Shown here: positions 9,141 to 18,296 of the stretch, piece after piece
Position numbering within the stretch: the first letter of the stretch is position 1
Layout: each line of letters begins with the position of its first letter
NCBI RefSeq assembly: GCF_001938565.1
Contig: NZ_MSYM01000005.1
Coordinates: 158,918 to 222,917, forward strand
Length of the DNA: 64,000 bases
Origin: Rhodoferax antarcticus ANT.BR
GTDB taxonomy: Bacteria; Pseudomonadota; Gammaproteobacteria; Burkholderiales; Burkholderiaceae_C
Direction of reading: 5' to 3'
Notes under the pieces: generated by a model
What the model was told of the DNA's origin: nothing
Seen by the model: only the letters and a program-made list of their open reading frames with translations
The model's database searches: none
Program-made: the position numbers and the translations under genes

Positions 9141-9749
9141 ATGAACACCACCATTGCGGCTTCTTGCAAGGCTCACTTGCTGCTGGTCGATGATGACCGG
9201 TTGATTCTGTCCACCTTGGCCAGTGGTTTGCGCCACGCGGGCTACCGGGTCAGCACGGCCGAGTCGGCACAGGATGCCGAGGCGTTGCTGGCCAATGGGG
9301 ATCGCCCCGATCTGGCCATTCTGGATTTACAGATGCCACAGGTCGACGGACTGGCGCTGGCTGACCGACTGCGAGATTTTGAGCATGTAGCGTTTGTCAT
9401 GTTCAGCGCTTACAGCGATGCGGCCAGCGTGGACAAAGCCGTCAGCCTGGGCGCCCTGAGCTACCTGGTCAAGCCCATGGGCGTGGCGCAGATGGTGCCC
9501 GCCTTGGAGGCCGCGCTGCTGCGTGCCCGCGAACTGCACAGCCTGCACGGCATGACAGCGCAGTTGCAAAACGCCTTGGTGGTGGAGCGCGGGGTGAGCC
9601 TGGCGGTGGGCATCACCATGGTGCAATACCGCCTGAGTCGCCAGGCAGCGTTTGACGTGCTGCGCACCGCCGCGCGCACCCAGCGCCGCAAGCTGGCTGA
9701 TGTGGCGCACGCCGTACTGCAGGCGCATGAGGCGTTGACCAGCGGCTAA
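9141..9749 (+). CDS. response regulator with ANTAR RNA-binding domain
   Basis: A 202-residue protein with an N-terminal receiver domain (LLLVDDDRL acidic pocket, phospho-acceptor Asp in LAILDLQMPQVDG, FSAYSD, LVKPMG with the conserved Lys). The C-terminal ANTAR domain (about 135-195) has VERGVSLAVGITMVQYRLS and the helix with FDVLRTAARTQRRKLADVA. ANTAR regulators bind paired hairpins in nascent RNA and prevent termination. The HisKA_2 kinase directly upstream is the likely partner, giving a two-component antitermination pair like EutW/EutV. No target hairpin pair is obvious nearby, although the 207-bp leader before the downstream chemoreceptor would be a first place to look. Confidence 0.9.
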   Translation: MNTTIAASCKAHLLLVDDDRLILSTLASGLRHAGYRVSTAESAQDAEALLANGDRPDLAILDLQMPQVDGLALADRLRDFEHVAFVMFSAYSDAASVDKAVSLGALSYLVKPMGVAQMVPALEAALLRARELHSLHGMTAQLQNALVVERGVSLAVGITMVQYRLSRQAAFDVLRTAARTQRRKLADVAHAVLQAHEALTSG

Positions 9750-9956
9750 CTTGCGAGGCGGCGCGGCTATCCCCCTCGAAAGGGGAAGGTCATTTTTTGT
9801 TGATATAGTGCTCGCAAGTCTGTATCCTTGCCTCTGATACCTGACCTTTCCTGAGACCTTACTCCCCGTCTCGTTCACCCGCCAGGTTGCGCCAGTCCGC
9901 GCAGCACTTTCGCGTTTACGAACCACCCCGCCGGATGGAATGAGGGAGTTACGGTT

Positions 9957-11717
9957 ATGAATCAATTCAAAATCTCCACGCGCCTGATTTTTTTGATTGG
10001 CTTTGCGTCACTGCTGCTGGTTCTGATTGGCGGTCTGGGTTTGTACGGCATCAGCAAAACCAACGATGCGCTGAAATCGGTCTATGAGGACCGAACGGTG
10101 CCGATGGCGCAAATTGCTGACATTGACAAGCTGAATTTGCGCATCCGGCTGGCCATTGCGGGCGCCCTGATCAACCCAGTGCCAGAAGAAGTTGCCAACG
10201 GTACCGCAGTTGCTGAAGCCAACATGCTGGCCATTGGCAAAATCTGGGCAACCTATATGGCGACCACGCTGACACCCAAAGAGGCTGAAATCGCCAAGCA
10301 GCTGGCGCTGGATCGGGGCCGGTTTGTCACTGAAGCCCTGAAACCCGCCGTCGCGGCGCTGGATGCCCAAGACTTCGAAGCTGCCAAGCGCATTACCCTG
10401 GAGCGCACGCGCACGTTGTATGGGCCGGTAGACGCCGGGCTGGATGCGCTCATGAAACTGCAAATTGATATAGCCCGGGAAGAATTTGATGCGGCAACCG
10501 CGCGCTACAGCACCATCCGCATGGTGTCCATCACTGCCATCGGGGCGTGTGTGCTGTTTGCAGTGCTGTTTGGTGCGGCGCTGATTCGTGGCATGTCCCG
10601 CGCCTTGCGGCTGGCCTCCAAGGCAGCAGACGCAGCCGCATCAGGTGACCTGAGCCACATCGTGACCGTGGAAGGCAAGGATGAAATCAGCCACGTGTTG
10701 TCATCGTTTGCCACCATGCAGGTCAATCTGATCGGAGTGGTGAGCAAGGTGCGACACGGGGCCGACGGTGTGGCCACGGCCAGCGCCCAGATCGCCGCGG
10801 GCAACCACGACCTGAGCGCCCGCACTGAAACCCAGGCCAGCGCCCTGGAGCAAACCGCCGCTTCCATGGAGCAGCTCAGCGCCACCGTCAAGCAAAACGC
10901 TGACAACGCGCGCCAGGCCAACCAGTTTGCGCAAGAGGCCAGCACGGTGGCGGTGCAGGGTGGCGAGGTGGTGACCGAGGTGGTAGCCACCATGCGGGGT
11001 ATCAACGACGCCTCGCGCAAGATTGCCGACATCATCAGCGTGATTGACGGTATTGCCTTTCAGACCAATATTTTGGCGCTCAACGCGGCGGTCGAGGCAG
11101 CGCGCGCCGGTGAGCAGGGCCGGGGCTTTGCCGTGGTGGCCACTGAAGTGAGAGCGCTGGCTGGGCGCAGCGCCTCTGCCGCCAAAGAGATCAAGGCATT
11201 GATTGACACCAGTGTGGCCCGGGTAGATCAAGGCAGCGCTTTGGTGGACAAGGCTGGTGTCACCATGACCGAGGTAGTCACAGCCATTAAGCGCGTGACC
11301 GACCTGATGGGTGAGATCAGCGCGGCCAGCCATGAGCAAAGCCTGGGCGTGTCGCAAGTGGGCGAAGCGGTGATGCACATGGACCAGGTCACCCAGCAAA
11401 ACGCCGCACTGGTAGAAGAAATGGCGGCTGCAGCATCGAGCCTGACCGAGCAGGCGCAGGACTTGGTGGCGTCCATGGAGGTGTTCAAGCTGGAGGACGA
11501 CAAGACCCCAGCAGGAACCCCAACAACTGCCACGCGGCTCAAAGCGGACACCAATTGGCACCTGTACGAGGCATCAGCTGCCGCCAAGAGCGCCATCCTG
11601 AGGCCGATGATTGACACTTCAAGAGCCGTTGCCATGCGGATGCAACACCCGTCAAGGGCCCTTCAGGCGCGCGCGGTAGCGCCTCAGTTGGCTGAAACCA
11701 ACTGGTCCAGCTTTTAA
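9957..11717 (+). CDS. methyl-accepting chemotaxis protein
   Basis: A 586-residue chemoreceptor. TM1 is at about 10-32 and TM2 at about 188-210 ([19 protein letters not shown]); between them lies a four-helix-bundle ligand domain of the 4HB_MCP type. A HAMP domain and a long cytoplasmic coiled coil follow, with the invariant hairpin tip ([20 protein letters not shown]) near residue 370. The C-terminus is NWSSF, which fits the xWxxF pentapeptide used by some receptors to tether the CheR methyltransferase. The start ATG at 9957 follows GAGGGAG. The ligand is unknown. The neighbours are other signalling genes, not a che operon. Confidence 0.95.
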   Translation: MNQFKISTRLIFLIGFASLLLVLIGGLGLYGISKTNDALKSVYEDRTVPMAQIADIDKLNLRIRLAIAGALINPVPEEVANGTAVAEANMLAIGKIWATYMATTLTPKEAEIAKQLALDRGRFVTEALKPAVAALDAQDFEAAKRITLERTRTLYGPVDAGLDALMKLQIDIAREEFDAATARYSTIRMVSITAIGACVLFAVLFGAALIRGMSRALRLASKAADAAASGDLSHIVTVEGKDEISHVLSSFATMQVNLIGVVSKVRHGADGVATASAQIAAGNHDLSARTETQASALEQTAASMEQLSATVKQNADNARQANQFAQEASTVAVQGGEVVTEVVATMRGINDASRKIADIISVIDGIAFQTNILALNAAVEAARAGEQGRGFAVVATEVRALAGRSASAAKEIKALIDTSVARVDQGSALVDKAGVTMTEVVTAIKRVTDLMGEISAASHEQSLGVSQVGEAVMHMDQVTQQNAALVEEMAAAASSLTEQAQDLVASMEVFKLEDDKTPAGTPTTATRLKADTNWHLYEASAAAKSAILRPMIDTSRAVAMRMQHPSRALQARAVAPQLAETNWSSF

Positions 11718-11751
11718 CTTCACGCCTTAAGGCTTTTCCCTGCTGACTGCC

Positions 11752-14274
11752 ATGCAATGCCATCGCGCCCATACGTTGCAAAAAGCGATAGCTTTGACGC
11801 TGCTGGCCCTGGCCGTGCCCGCCTGGTGGTGGGTCTATCACCCGGTGCAGCCCATGGTGCTCGACCCGGCCTTGTTTCTGTTTTTTCACAATGCGGTCGA
11901 AATTTTTGCAGTGGTCGTGGCGGCACTGGTTTTTCTGACGGGCTACCGGGCGGTGCTGTCGGCACGCAATGGCGCCGTGGTGCTAATGGGGGTCGGTTTC
12001 TTGGGCGTGGCCCTGTTGGATGCGCTGCACACCATGAGCTATGCCGGCATGCCCGACGCGATTTCGGCCAATTCGCCCCAGAAAGCCGCGTTCTTCTGGC
12101 TGTGTGCGCGCATGCTGGCGGCCGTTTCCATTTTGGTGTATGCGTCTTTGCCACGCGCACCCGAGCTCAGCACCTTGCACAAACGCCTGGCTGCGTTGGT
12201 GATGCTGAGCATTGTGGCTGCGCTGGCGTTTTTCGGACTGCTTTGGCCGGACCGTTTGCCACAGTTGTTTGTCGCCGGGCAAGGTCTGACGCCGCTGAAG
12301 ATCAGGCTGGAGTGGGCGATCATTGCCGTGCACTTGCTGACCTTGCTGGTGCTTTGGCTGCGCCGCGTCGAACTGGTCGACGAATGTGCGATGGCCCTGG
12401 GCTTTGCCGTGGCACTGTCGATAGCGTCAGAATCGTTTTTTACCATTCTGGGCGTAAACGGCATCGATGTGGCCAACATGCTAGGGCACCTGTACAAGGT
12501 AGCGGCCTACCTGTATTTGTTTCATGCCACGTTCAATGAGGCCATCAACCGGCCACTACAGCGCTTAAGCGCTCAGCACCTGCGCGAGCAACAGGTGTTG
12601 AATGCGGCACCCGATGGCATTCTTTGGGTAAACCAGTCTGGCTTGATATTGATGACCAACCCCGCAGTCGAAAGGCTGACTGGATATGCCAAGGATCAGC
12701 TGCTTGGTCAGAATGTGGACATCTTCCTACCCGAGCACCAGCGCGAGCGCCACGGTGCCGACATGCGTGGATATTTTATCGATCCGCACGGTCGAACTAT
12801 GGGCTGCATGGACGTGCAGCTGCAGCGGCAAGATGGCAGCATGTTGCCGGTGGATATTTCCCTGGGCCACTGGGAGGACAAGGGACAAAGTTACGCCATT
12901 GCCTATATCCGCGACCTGACCGAGCGCAAGGGGTTTGAGGAGTCGCTGCGTCACCGTGCGACCCACGACGAGCTGACCGGCTTGCCCAACCGCTGGATGT
13001 TCAATCTGCAATTGAGCCAAGCCTTGACCCAAGCCAAAAGAACGGGTCGGCATGTGGCCGTGCTGATGCTTGACCTGGACGATTTCAAGACGGTCAATGA
13101 CAGCTTTGGCCATGCGGTAGGCGACGAGTTGCTGGTGTTGGTATCACAGCGCCTTGGTGCCTCGCTGCGCCAAAGCGACACGCTGGCGCGCCTTGGCGGC
13201 GACGAGTTTGCCATTTTGCTTGCCGATATGCAAAGCACCGACGAAGCCATGGCGGTGGCTGCAAAACTGATTGCCACCATGGGAAAAACCTACACGCTCA
13301 TCGGCCAGGAGATTCATTCCAGTGGCAGCATCGGGATTGCTTTTTACCCTGGCGACGGGCAAAACGCAGACGCTTTGCTGCGCTTTGCCGACATGGCGAT
13401 GTACCAGGCCAAACGCTCGGTACACGGAAGCTACGCCTGTTACTCGCCCCAGTTTGAATTGCGGGCCCAAGAAAACATGCGGGTTCAAGTGCGCCTGAAA
13501 GAAGCTCTGGACAATGGGCGCCTGAGGCTGTTTTACCAACCCAAGATGGCTGCCAACGGCGAAACCATGCTGGGCGCAGAAGCTTTATTGCGCTGGCACG
13601 ATGACGAGTTGGGGGATGTCTCGCCAGCGCGGTTCATTCCGGTGGCGGAGTCCACCGGGCTGATCCTGCCCATATCAGCCTGGGTGCTGGAGACGGCGTG
13701 CCAGCAGATTGCCGCCTGGCACCGTGCTGGCACGCCCTTGCAAGTGGCCGTGAATTTTTCGGCACAGCAGTTTCGCCAAGGCAATGTGGCCGATCAGGTG
13801 CGCGCCGTGCTACAGCGCACCGGCGCCCCGGCGCACTTGCTTGAAATTGAAATCACCGAATCCATCGCCATGGAGCAACCTGAAGCAGCCCACGCAGAAC
13901 TCAGTGCGCTGGTGGCCTTGGGCTGCACGGTGGCGCTCGATGACTTTGGCACCGGTTATTCGTCGCTGGCGTATCTGAAGTCGTTGCCGGTTTCGGTGCT
14001 GAAGATTGACCGCACCTTCGTCAAGGACATTGCAGCAGATCAGGGGGATGCCAAGATTTGCCGAGCCATCATTGCGCTGGCCCACAGCTTGGACATGACG
14101 CTCGTAGCCGAAGGCGTCGAAACGCCTTCGCAACTGGCGTTTTTGCGCAACCTGGGGTGTGAGGTGTATCAGGGCTGGCTGTTTGCCAAGGCGATGCCTG
14201 TCAGTGAGTTGACCGCACGCCTGCTCGAGTCCCGCGACAGACATGAATTTGATTTTGAGGCTATTGCGCAATAA
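11752..14274 (+). CDS. MASE3-PAS-GGDEF-EAL membrane protein
   Basis: An 840-residue protein for cyclic-di-GMP turnover. The first 260 residues hold about seven hydrophobic helices of the MASE3 sensor type (ALLDALHTMSYAGM is characteristic). A PAS domain (about 280-395) is followed by a GGDEF domain with an intact LGGDEFAILL near residue 484, and an EAL domain with GAEALLRW near 610, EITESIAME, DDFGTGYSSLAYL, KIDRTFVKDI and AEGVETPSQ. Both catalytic cores look intact, so it may both synthesise and degrade cyclic-di-GMP. It starts 34 bp after the chemoreceptor stop, and co-expression is plausible. The ATG at 11752 precedes the first membrane helix. Confidence 0.92.
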   Translation: MQCHRAHTLQKAIALTLLALAVPAWWWVYHPVQPMVLDPALFLFFHNAVEIFAVVVAALVFLTGYRAVLSARNGAVVLMGVGFLGVALLDALHTMSYAGMPDAISANSPQKAAFFWLCARMLAAVSILVYASLPRAPELSTLHKRLAALVMLSIVAALAFFGLLWPDRLPQLFVAGQGLTPLKIRLEWAIIAVHLLTLLVLWLRRVELVDECAMALGFAVALSIASESFFTILGVNGIDVANMLGHLYKVAAYLYLFHATFNEAINRPLQRLSAQHLREQQVLNAAPDGILWVNQSGLILMTNPAVERLTGYAKDQLLGQNVDIFLPEHQRERHGADMRGYFIDPHGRTMGCMDVQLQRQDGSMLPVDISLGHWEDKGQSYAIAYIRDLTERKGFEESLRHRATHDELTGLPNRWMFNLQLSQALTQAKRTGRHVAVLMLDLDDFKTVNDSFGHAVGDELLVLVSQRLGASLRQSDTLARLGGDEFAILLADMQSTDEAMAVAAKLIATMGKTYTLIGQEIHSSGSIGIAFYPGDGQNADALLRFADMAMYQAKRSVHGSYACYSPQFELRAQENMRVQVRLKEALDNGRLRLFYQPKMAANGETMLGAEALLRWHDDELGDVSPARFIPVAESTGLILPISAWVLETACQQIAAWHRAGTPLQVAVNFSAQQFRQGNVADQVRAVLQRTGAPAHLLEIEITESIAMEQPEAAHAELSALVALGCTVALDDFGTGYSSLAYLKSLPVSVLKIDRTFVKDIAADQGDAKICRAIIALAHSLDMTLVAEGVETPSQLAFLRNLGCEVYQGWLFAKAMPVSELTARLLESRDRHEFDFEAIAQ

Positions 14275-14442
14275 GCTTGGCTTCAAGCCTTCTGTAGCAT
14301 CCTCAGCGGTGCCTTGCGCCCACCGGCCTAACCCAGCGCGCTATTGAAAACCCTGCAAAAGCACCCAGCTACCCTGCCCATGAACTTCCTCGGTTGAATT
14401 GCTATCGAAACGCCCGCCCTGTCGACCACCCTCCTCGCATTG

Positions 14443-15240
14443 ATGGGCCTGCTGCCGGTGCTGTGGGTCGTCGGCCAGCCGTGGTGGATTGAACGTCGGC
14501 GCAAGGCCTTGCGGGCAAAACCTTTTCCGACCCGCTGGCGTGAGATTTTGAAGCGACGCGTGCCTTATGTGCGCTTGCTGCCCGCTGATTTGCAACTGCG
14601 GCTAAAGCAGCATATTCAGGTGTTTACGGCCGAGAAAGCGTTTATTGGGTGCAATGGACTGCAGGTCAACGACGACATTCGGGTCACGATTGCGGCTCAG
14701 GCTTGCCTGCTGATTCTGAACCGCTCCAGCGCTTACTACCCGAAATTACGCCAGATTCTGGTCTACCCGGACAGTTTTGTGGTGGAGCGCGACCACACCG
14801 ATGGGGTGGGTGTGGCGCACCGCGCACGCCAGGTGCTGGCGGGCGAATCCTGGTCAGAAGGCCAGGTCATTCTGTCGTGGCAGGACACACTGCACGGCGC
14901 GGCCACGGTGGACGACGGGCAAAACGTTGCCATCCACGAATTTGCCCACCAGCTCGATCAGGAAACCGGCAGCGCCAACGGTGCGCCGCTGCTGGCGCGG
15001 CGCGCGCACTACCAGCGCTGGTCGCGTGTGCTGGGTGACGAGTTTGCCGCGCTGCAGGCCCGCGCGGCGCGCGGCGAGCCGTCGCTGTTCAGTGACTATG
15101 GCGCTACCGACCCCGCTGAGTTTTTTGCGGTGATCTCGGAGGTGTTTTTTGAACAGCCCGCGCGCATGGCCGAGGCCCACCCCGACCTGTACGGTGAATT
15201 GAGCCAGTTTTACCAACTTGACCCGCTGAGCTGGCGCTGA
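14443..15240 (+). CDS. mtfA: MtfA-like zinc-dependent peptidase
   Basis: About 265 residues of the MtfA/PF06167 family. MtfA in E. coli binds the Mlc repressor and has aminopeptidase activity. The zinc motif HEFAHQLD and a downstream Glu in DPAEFFAVISEVFFE are visible. The N-terminus is a hydrophobic helix (LLPVLWVVGQPWW) that would anchor it to the membrane, unlike the shorter E. coli protein. The start is uncertain: ATG 14443 or TTG 14440 cuts into the helix, while the frame is open upstream to a stop at 14395, so a non-standard ATT/ATC/CTG start about ten residues earlier is possible. The gene runs in the same direction as the S4 gene 40 bp downstream. Confidence 0.82.
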   Translation: MGLLPVLWVVGQPWWIERRRKALRAKPFPTRWREILKRRVPYVRLLPADLQLRLKQHIQVFTAEKAFIGCNGLQVNDDIRVTIAAQACLLILNRSSAYYPKLRQILVYPDSFVVERDHTDGVGVAHRARQVLAGESWSEGQVILSWQDTLHGAATVDDGQNVAIHEFAHQLDQETGSANGAPLLARRAHYQRWSRVLGDEFAALQARAARGEPSLFSDYGATDPAEFFAVISEVFFEQPARMAEAHPDLYGELSQFYQLDPLSWR

Positions 15241-15280
15241 GGGAAACGCCGCGCAGGCAGGCGGTTACCATGGCCGCTCC

Positions 15281-16087
15281 ATGATCAAGCCACACAAACC
15301 TGTTCCCCCGAAGAAAGTGCCGCCCCCGCTCGACCAGAGCGGTGAACGCCTGTCCAAACGCGTTGCCGCGCTGGCGCAGTGCTCGCGCCGCGAAGCCGAG
15401 CAACTCATCGAGGGCGGCTGGGTGCAGGTCAACGGCCAGCGGGTCGAAGAGCCCATGGCCCGCGTCACCGATCAAACTGTGCTGATTGACACCACCGCCA
15501 ACCTGATGGCGTTGAGCGAAGTCACCCTGCTGCTGCACAAACCACCCGGCTTCGAGGCGATGGCCCCGCTGGGCACGGCCAACAAGCGCGTCAAACCCGC
15601 ACAAACACTGCTACAGCTTGCCACGCATTGGCCGCAAGATGAATCGCCAGAGCGGGTCCTCAAGCGGCACTTTGCCAAGCTGACTGCTGGCGTGCCACTG
15701 GAGAGTGCCGCCAGCGGACTGGTGGTTTTCACCCAAGACTGGCGGGTGCTGCGCAAGCTGACCGAGGACGCTGGGCTCATCGAACACGAATACGTGGTGG
15801 AAGTGCAAGGCGAGGTCTCTCCTGAGGCGCTGCATCGCATGAACACCCCGCCGGCGAGCGAGCGCGACACGCTGCCACCAGTGAAAGTCAGTATCAACAG
15901 CACCGGTGAGGCATCAACGCGGCTGCGCTTTGCCGTCAAGGGCGCGCACCCCGGGCTGGCGGCTTACCTGTGCGAGCGCGCCGGGCTGCAGATCATGAGC
16001 ATGAAGCGCCAGCGCATCGGCCGGGTGACCTTGGCGCATCTGCCAGAAGGACAATGGCGCTTTCTGGCGGCACACGAGCGGTTTTGA
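15281..16087 (+). CDS. S4-domain pseudouridine-synthase-like protein (RluF/RsuA group) with altered active site
   Basis: A 268-residue protein with an S4 RNA-binding domain (about 24-75: RLSKRVAAL ... EGGWVQVNG) followed by an RsuA/RluF-type catalytic fold (LLLHKPPGFEA, EHEYVVEV, the C-terminal RQRIGRVTLAHLP). In active family members the catalytic Asp lies in GRLDxxTxGL. Here the aligned segment is VPLESAASGLVVFTQD, so Glu141 replaces the Asp and the Arg is missing. It may bind RNA without isomerising uridine, or use Glu. Ordinary family genes are annotated as 23S rRNA pseudouridine synthase, so that label should be used with care. ATG at 15281. Confidence 0.82.
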   Translation: MIKPHKPVPPKKVPPPLDQSGERLSKRVAALAQCSRREAEQLIEGGWVQVNGQRVEEPMARVTDQTVLIDTTANLMALSEVTLLLHKPPGFEAMAPLGTANKRVKPAQTLLQLATHWPQDESPERVLKRHFAKLTAGVPLESAASGLVVFTQDWRVLRKLTEDAGLIEHEYVVEVQGEVSPEALHRMNTPPASERDTLPPVKVSINSTGEASTRLRFAVKGAHPGLAAYLCERAGLQIMSMKRQRIGRVTLAHLPEGQWRFLAAHERF

Positions 16088-16125
16088 ACCTGCACCGGGT
16101 TGATATCACCCGCCGAATGCTTTGT

Positions 16126-16182
16126 ATTTTGTAGCGCTTTCGGCATATAGGATAAGGGCTAGAGCAGCATTTAACCCCTAAA
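16126..16182 (+). repeat. dispersed repeat copy 3
   Basis: It contains TTGTAGCGCTTTCGGC and then GATAAGGGCTAGAGCAGC, in plus orientation. It lies between convergent genes and reaches into the last codon of the LysR gene, where it could also act as a bidirectional stem-loop. Confidence 0.7.
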
Positions 16183-17074
16183 CACTGAACAGTTGTCCGC
16201 GCGCGGCGTCGGTGATTGCTAGCACGCACGGGTGGCTGATGCGCCGCTCCACAGACACCGCATAAAACTCTTCTACCAGTTCGTCGGTGCGGCCAATGAC
16301 CGAGACGTCAAACTGGGTGCAGGTTTCCTCTTCGAGCACGGTTGGTGCCATGAACACGCCCTGACCTTCACGGCCAAACGCTTTCATCAGCGCCGCGTCG
16401 TCAAGCTCACCCACCACCACCGGTGCCAACTGGTGCCGGGCAAACCAGCCTTCGAGTTGCCGACGCACCGCCGACGACGCCCCGGGCACCAACATCGGCA
16501 AGCCATCCAGACAGCCGGGAAATGGCCCCTTGACCCGGGATTTCAGCCCCGGGGCGCAGAAAAAGCTCATCGCACTGCGGCCCAGCGCGTGGCTAAAGGC
16601 TTTGACGCTGACGCGCCGGGGCATTGGCTCGTCGGCAATCACCAAATCCAGCCGGTGCAACGCCAGCGCCGCCAGCAAATCGTCAAAGCTGCCCTCACTG
16701 GCAATGAGTTTGACGGGTTGGTCCATGGACAGAGCCGGCTCCAGCAGGCGGTAGGCAAGTGATTTGGACACCGAGTCGGTCACCCCAACCCGGAAGTCCA
16801 GCCGTTTTTGCGCCCCCCGCGACTGGCGTAGGGCGGTCTCCAGCTCTTGCCCCAGGCTGAAGATCTGGTCGGCATAACCCAGCGCGAGGCGGCCATGCTC
16901 GGTGAGCTCCAGCTGGCGGCCATTTTTGCGAAACAGCTTGCGCCCGAGCCAGTCTTCGAGCAGCTTGATCTGGCCCGAGAGCGTTTGCGGCGTGGTGTGC
17001 AACTGCTCGCCGGCGCGCATGATGCCGCCGGCGCGCGCGGTGACCCAAAAATAATAAAGGTGCTTGAAATTCAT
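16178..17074 (-). CDS. nhaR: LysR-family regulator, NhaR-like
   Basis: A 298-residue LysR-type activator. The N-terminus (MNFKHLYYFW, then TTPQTLSGQIKLLEDWLGRK) matches NhaR, which in E. coli responds to sodium and activates nhaA and the pga polysaccharide genes. The effector domain occupies about 90-298. No antiporter gene is nearby, so the sodium role is inferred from the family only. It is divergent from the Rrf2-type gene, with a 137-bp AT-rich space between that contains several A/T palindromes. Confidence 0.82.
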   Translation of the reverse strand: MNFKHLYYFWVTARAGGIMRAGEQLHTTPQTLSGQIKLLEDWLGRKLFRKNGRQLELTEHGRLALGYADQIFSLGQELETALRQSRGAQKRLDFRVGVTDSVSKSLAYRLLEPALSMDQPVKLIASEGSFDDLLAALALHRLDLVIADEPMPRRVSVKAFSHALGRSAMSFFCAPGLKSRVKGPFPGCLDGLPMLVPGASSAVRRQLEGWFARHQLAPVVVGELDDAALMKAFGREGQGVFMAPTVLEEETCTQFDVSVIGRTDELVEEFYAVSVERRISHPCVLAITDAARGQLFSV

Positions 17075-17100
17075 GCGATTGGCCTCAATTGGCGGGTTGA

Positions 17101-17150
17101 TTATTCGTTTTTATCGAAGTTTAAATGTCTTAAATTCGAATTTACGCGAA
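17101..17150. promoter_or_regulatory. divergent promoter region with palindromes
   Basis: An AT-rich stretch between nhaR-like and the Rrf2-type gene contains the perfect palindrome AAATTCGAATTT at 17132-17143 and the spaced repeat TTCGTTTTTATCGAA at 17104-17118. Either could bind the LysR or Rrf2 protein encoded next door. Which one binds is not shown. Confidence 0.4.
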
Positions 17151-17211
17151 GTGAGTTGAACTTTATAGTTGTGTTCGTGTCACCTTTACAGACATTGAAG
17201 GAGTAATAAAA

Positions 17212-17733
17212 ATGCGTTTAAGTACCAAAGGTCGTTTTGCCGTCACCGCCATGATTGATGTGGCCCTGCGCGAAAAGCTCGGGCCAGTGCCGTTGTCGGA
17301 CATTTCAGCGCGCCAGCAGATTTCGCTGTCGTACCTGGAGCAAATGTTCAGTCGGCTGCGTCAACAAGGCTTGGTGCACAGCACCCGCGGACCCGGTGGC
17401 GGTTACACCTTGGGGCACCGTACCGATGCCATCACGGTCGCTGACATTATTGGCGCGGTGGAAGATCCGGCACCCAAGCAAGAGACCGAGCAAAGCGCTT
17501 CCAAAGACATGGCGCAAGACTTGTGGGACTCGATGAATGCCAAGGTAGCCGAGTTCATGCAGTCGGTCACCTTGCGCAGCTTGGTGCTGGAGCAGTTGGC
17601 CAAGGGTGTGAAGATTGAGCAAAAGCCTGCACCGAATCGCGGCGTGTTCAAAAAACCATCAGCACACACCGTGCGCACGACGGCACCGAACTCGGTATTT
17701 GCGCTGGGTCAGTCGCTGTTGGCACGCGGTTAA
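17212..17733 (+). CDS. Rrf2/IscR-like regulator lacking cluster cysteines
   Basis: A 173-residue winged-helix protein whose first 80 residues match IscR closely (MRLSTKGRFAVTAM, ISLSYLEQMFSRLRQQGL, STRGPGGGYTLG). IscR holds a [2Fe-2S] cluster through three cysteines at about 92, 98 and 104. Here that segment reads EDPAPKQETEQSASKDMAQD and the whole protein has no cysteine at all. It therefore cannot bind the cluster in the usual way and would resemble constitutively apo IscR. No isc genes follow; the next genes are rnpB (opposite strand) and cysK. Strong Shine-Dalgarno AAGGAG before ATG 17212. The C-terminal 40 residues are basic and unlike IscR. Confidence 0.88.
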   Translation: MRLSTKGRFAVTAMIDVALREKLGPVPLSDISARQQISLSYLEQMFSRLRQQGLVHSTRGPGGGYTLGHRTDAITVADIIGAVEDPAPKQETEQSASKDMAQDLWDSMNAKVAEFMQSVTLRSLVLEQLAKGVKIEQKPAPNRGVFKKPSAHTVRTTAPNSVFALGQSLLARG

Positions 17734-17760
17734 TACGAGGCTAATTGGCCTCCAGCCCTC

Positions 17761-17783
17761 ATAGCGCCTGCGTTAGGCGCTAT
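17761..17783. terminator. bidirectional hairpin between the Rrf2 gene and rnpB
   Basis: ATAGCGCCT-GCGTT-AGGCGCTAT forms a nine-base-pair stem, followed on both sides by A/T-rich sequence (AAATTTAAAA to the right). It can serve as terminator for the Rrf2-type gene on the plus strand and for rnpB on the minus strand. The surrounding CCTCCAGCCCTCATAGCGC also resembles a degenerate dispersed-repeat copy. Confidence 0.6.
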
Positions 17784-17796
17784 AAATTTAAAAGTG

Positions 17797-18138
17797 TGAA
17801 GCCCACCGATAAGCCGGATTCTGTGCGTCTGGGTTGCCCCAAACGTGACTGCCATTAATCTGGGCTGTTGGTCACCCAACAGCTCGGTGCTACCTACCCG
17901 CCAGCTCTGGGGGCCCCATCAACGCTGGCCTACTTGGTATTGCTGCGCGTAGAGATTGCCCGTTTCACCCGCATCAGGTTGCCCCGCTGCGACTCGTCTC
18001 TGTTGCTCTGATCCTCACCTTATAGTCTTGCGACCTTTCAGTGGACAGCCGTTAGCTGCTACGCTGCCCTATGCAGTCCGGACGTTCCTCCAGTGCCTTG
18101 TTTCCAAGATTGCACCAGCGGCAGTCTGGCGGGCTTCA
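17797..18138 (-). ncRNA. rnpB: RNase P RNA (bacterial type A)
   Basis: The catalytic RNA of RNase P, which matures tRNA 5' ends. On the minus strand the molecule begins GUGAAGCCCGCCAGAC and ends with a complementary GGUGGGCUUCAC (helix P1). The universally conserved GAGGAACGUCCGGACU-type block (CR-I) is at about 18095-18080, and the 3' conserved block ACAGAAUCCGGCUUAUCGG is near 17825-17807. The internal GGGUGAAACGGGC and GCGGGUAGGUAGCACC blocks are present. Ends are set from the P1 pairing and may be off by a few bases. About 340 nt, normal for betaproteobacteria. Confidence 0.95.
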
Positions 18139-18296
18139 CAGCGTGATTATCGGTGCAATCAACAGGCTGCGCCCCCATCGACCCGCCGGCCCGCACCAAA
18201 GCTGGAATCCGGCATAAGCTTATAGCCAGATCAACAGAACAACTGGTTCAAAATAGATTCGCGCACCATCCCCACTGAACATTTTCTGGAGTCCAG

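Noticed and set aside
18139..18296. tRNA or riboswitch upstream of cysK
   Set aside because: No cloverleaf or known aptamer core is visible; the region is the rnpB promoter side and the cysK leader.
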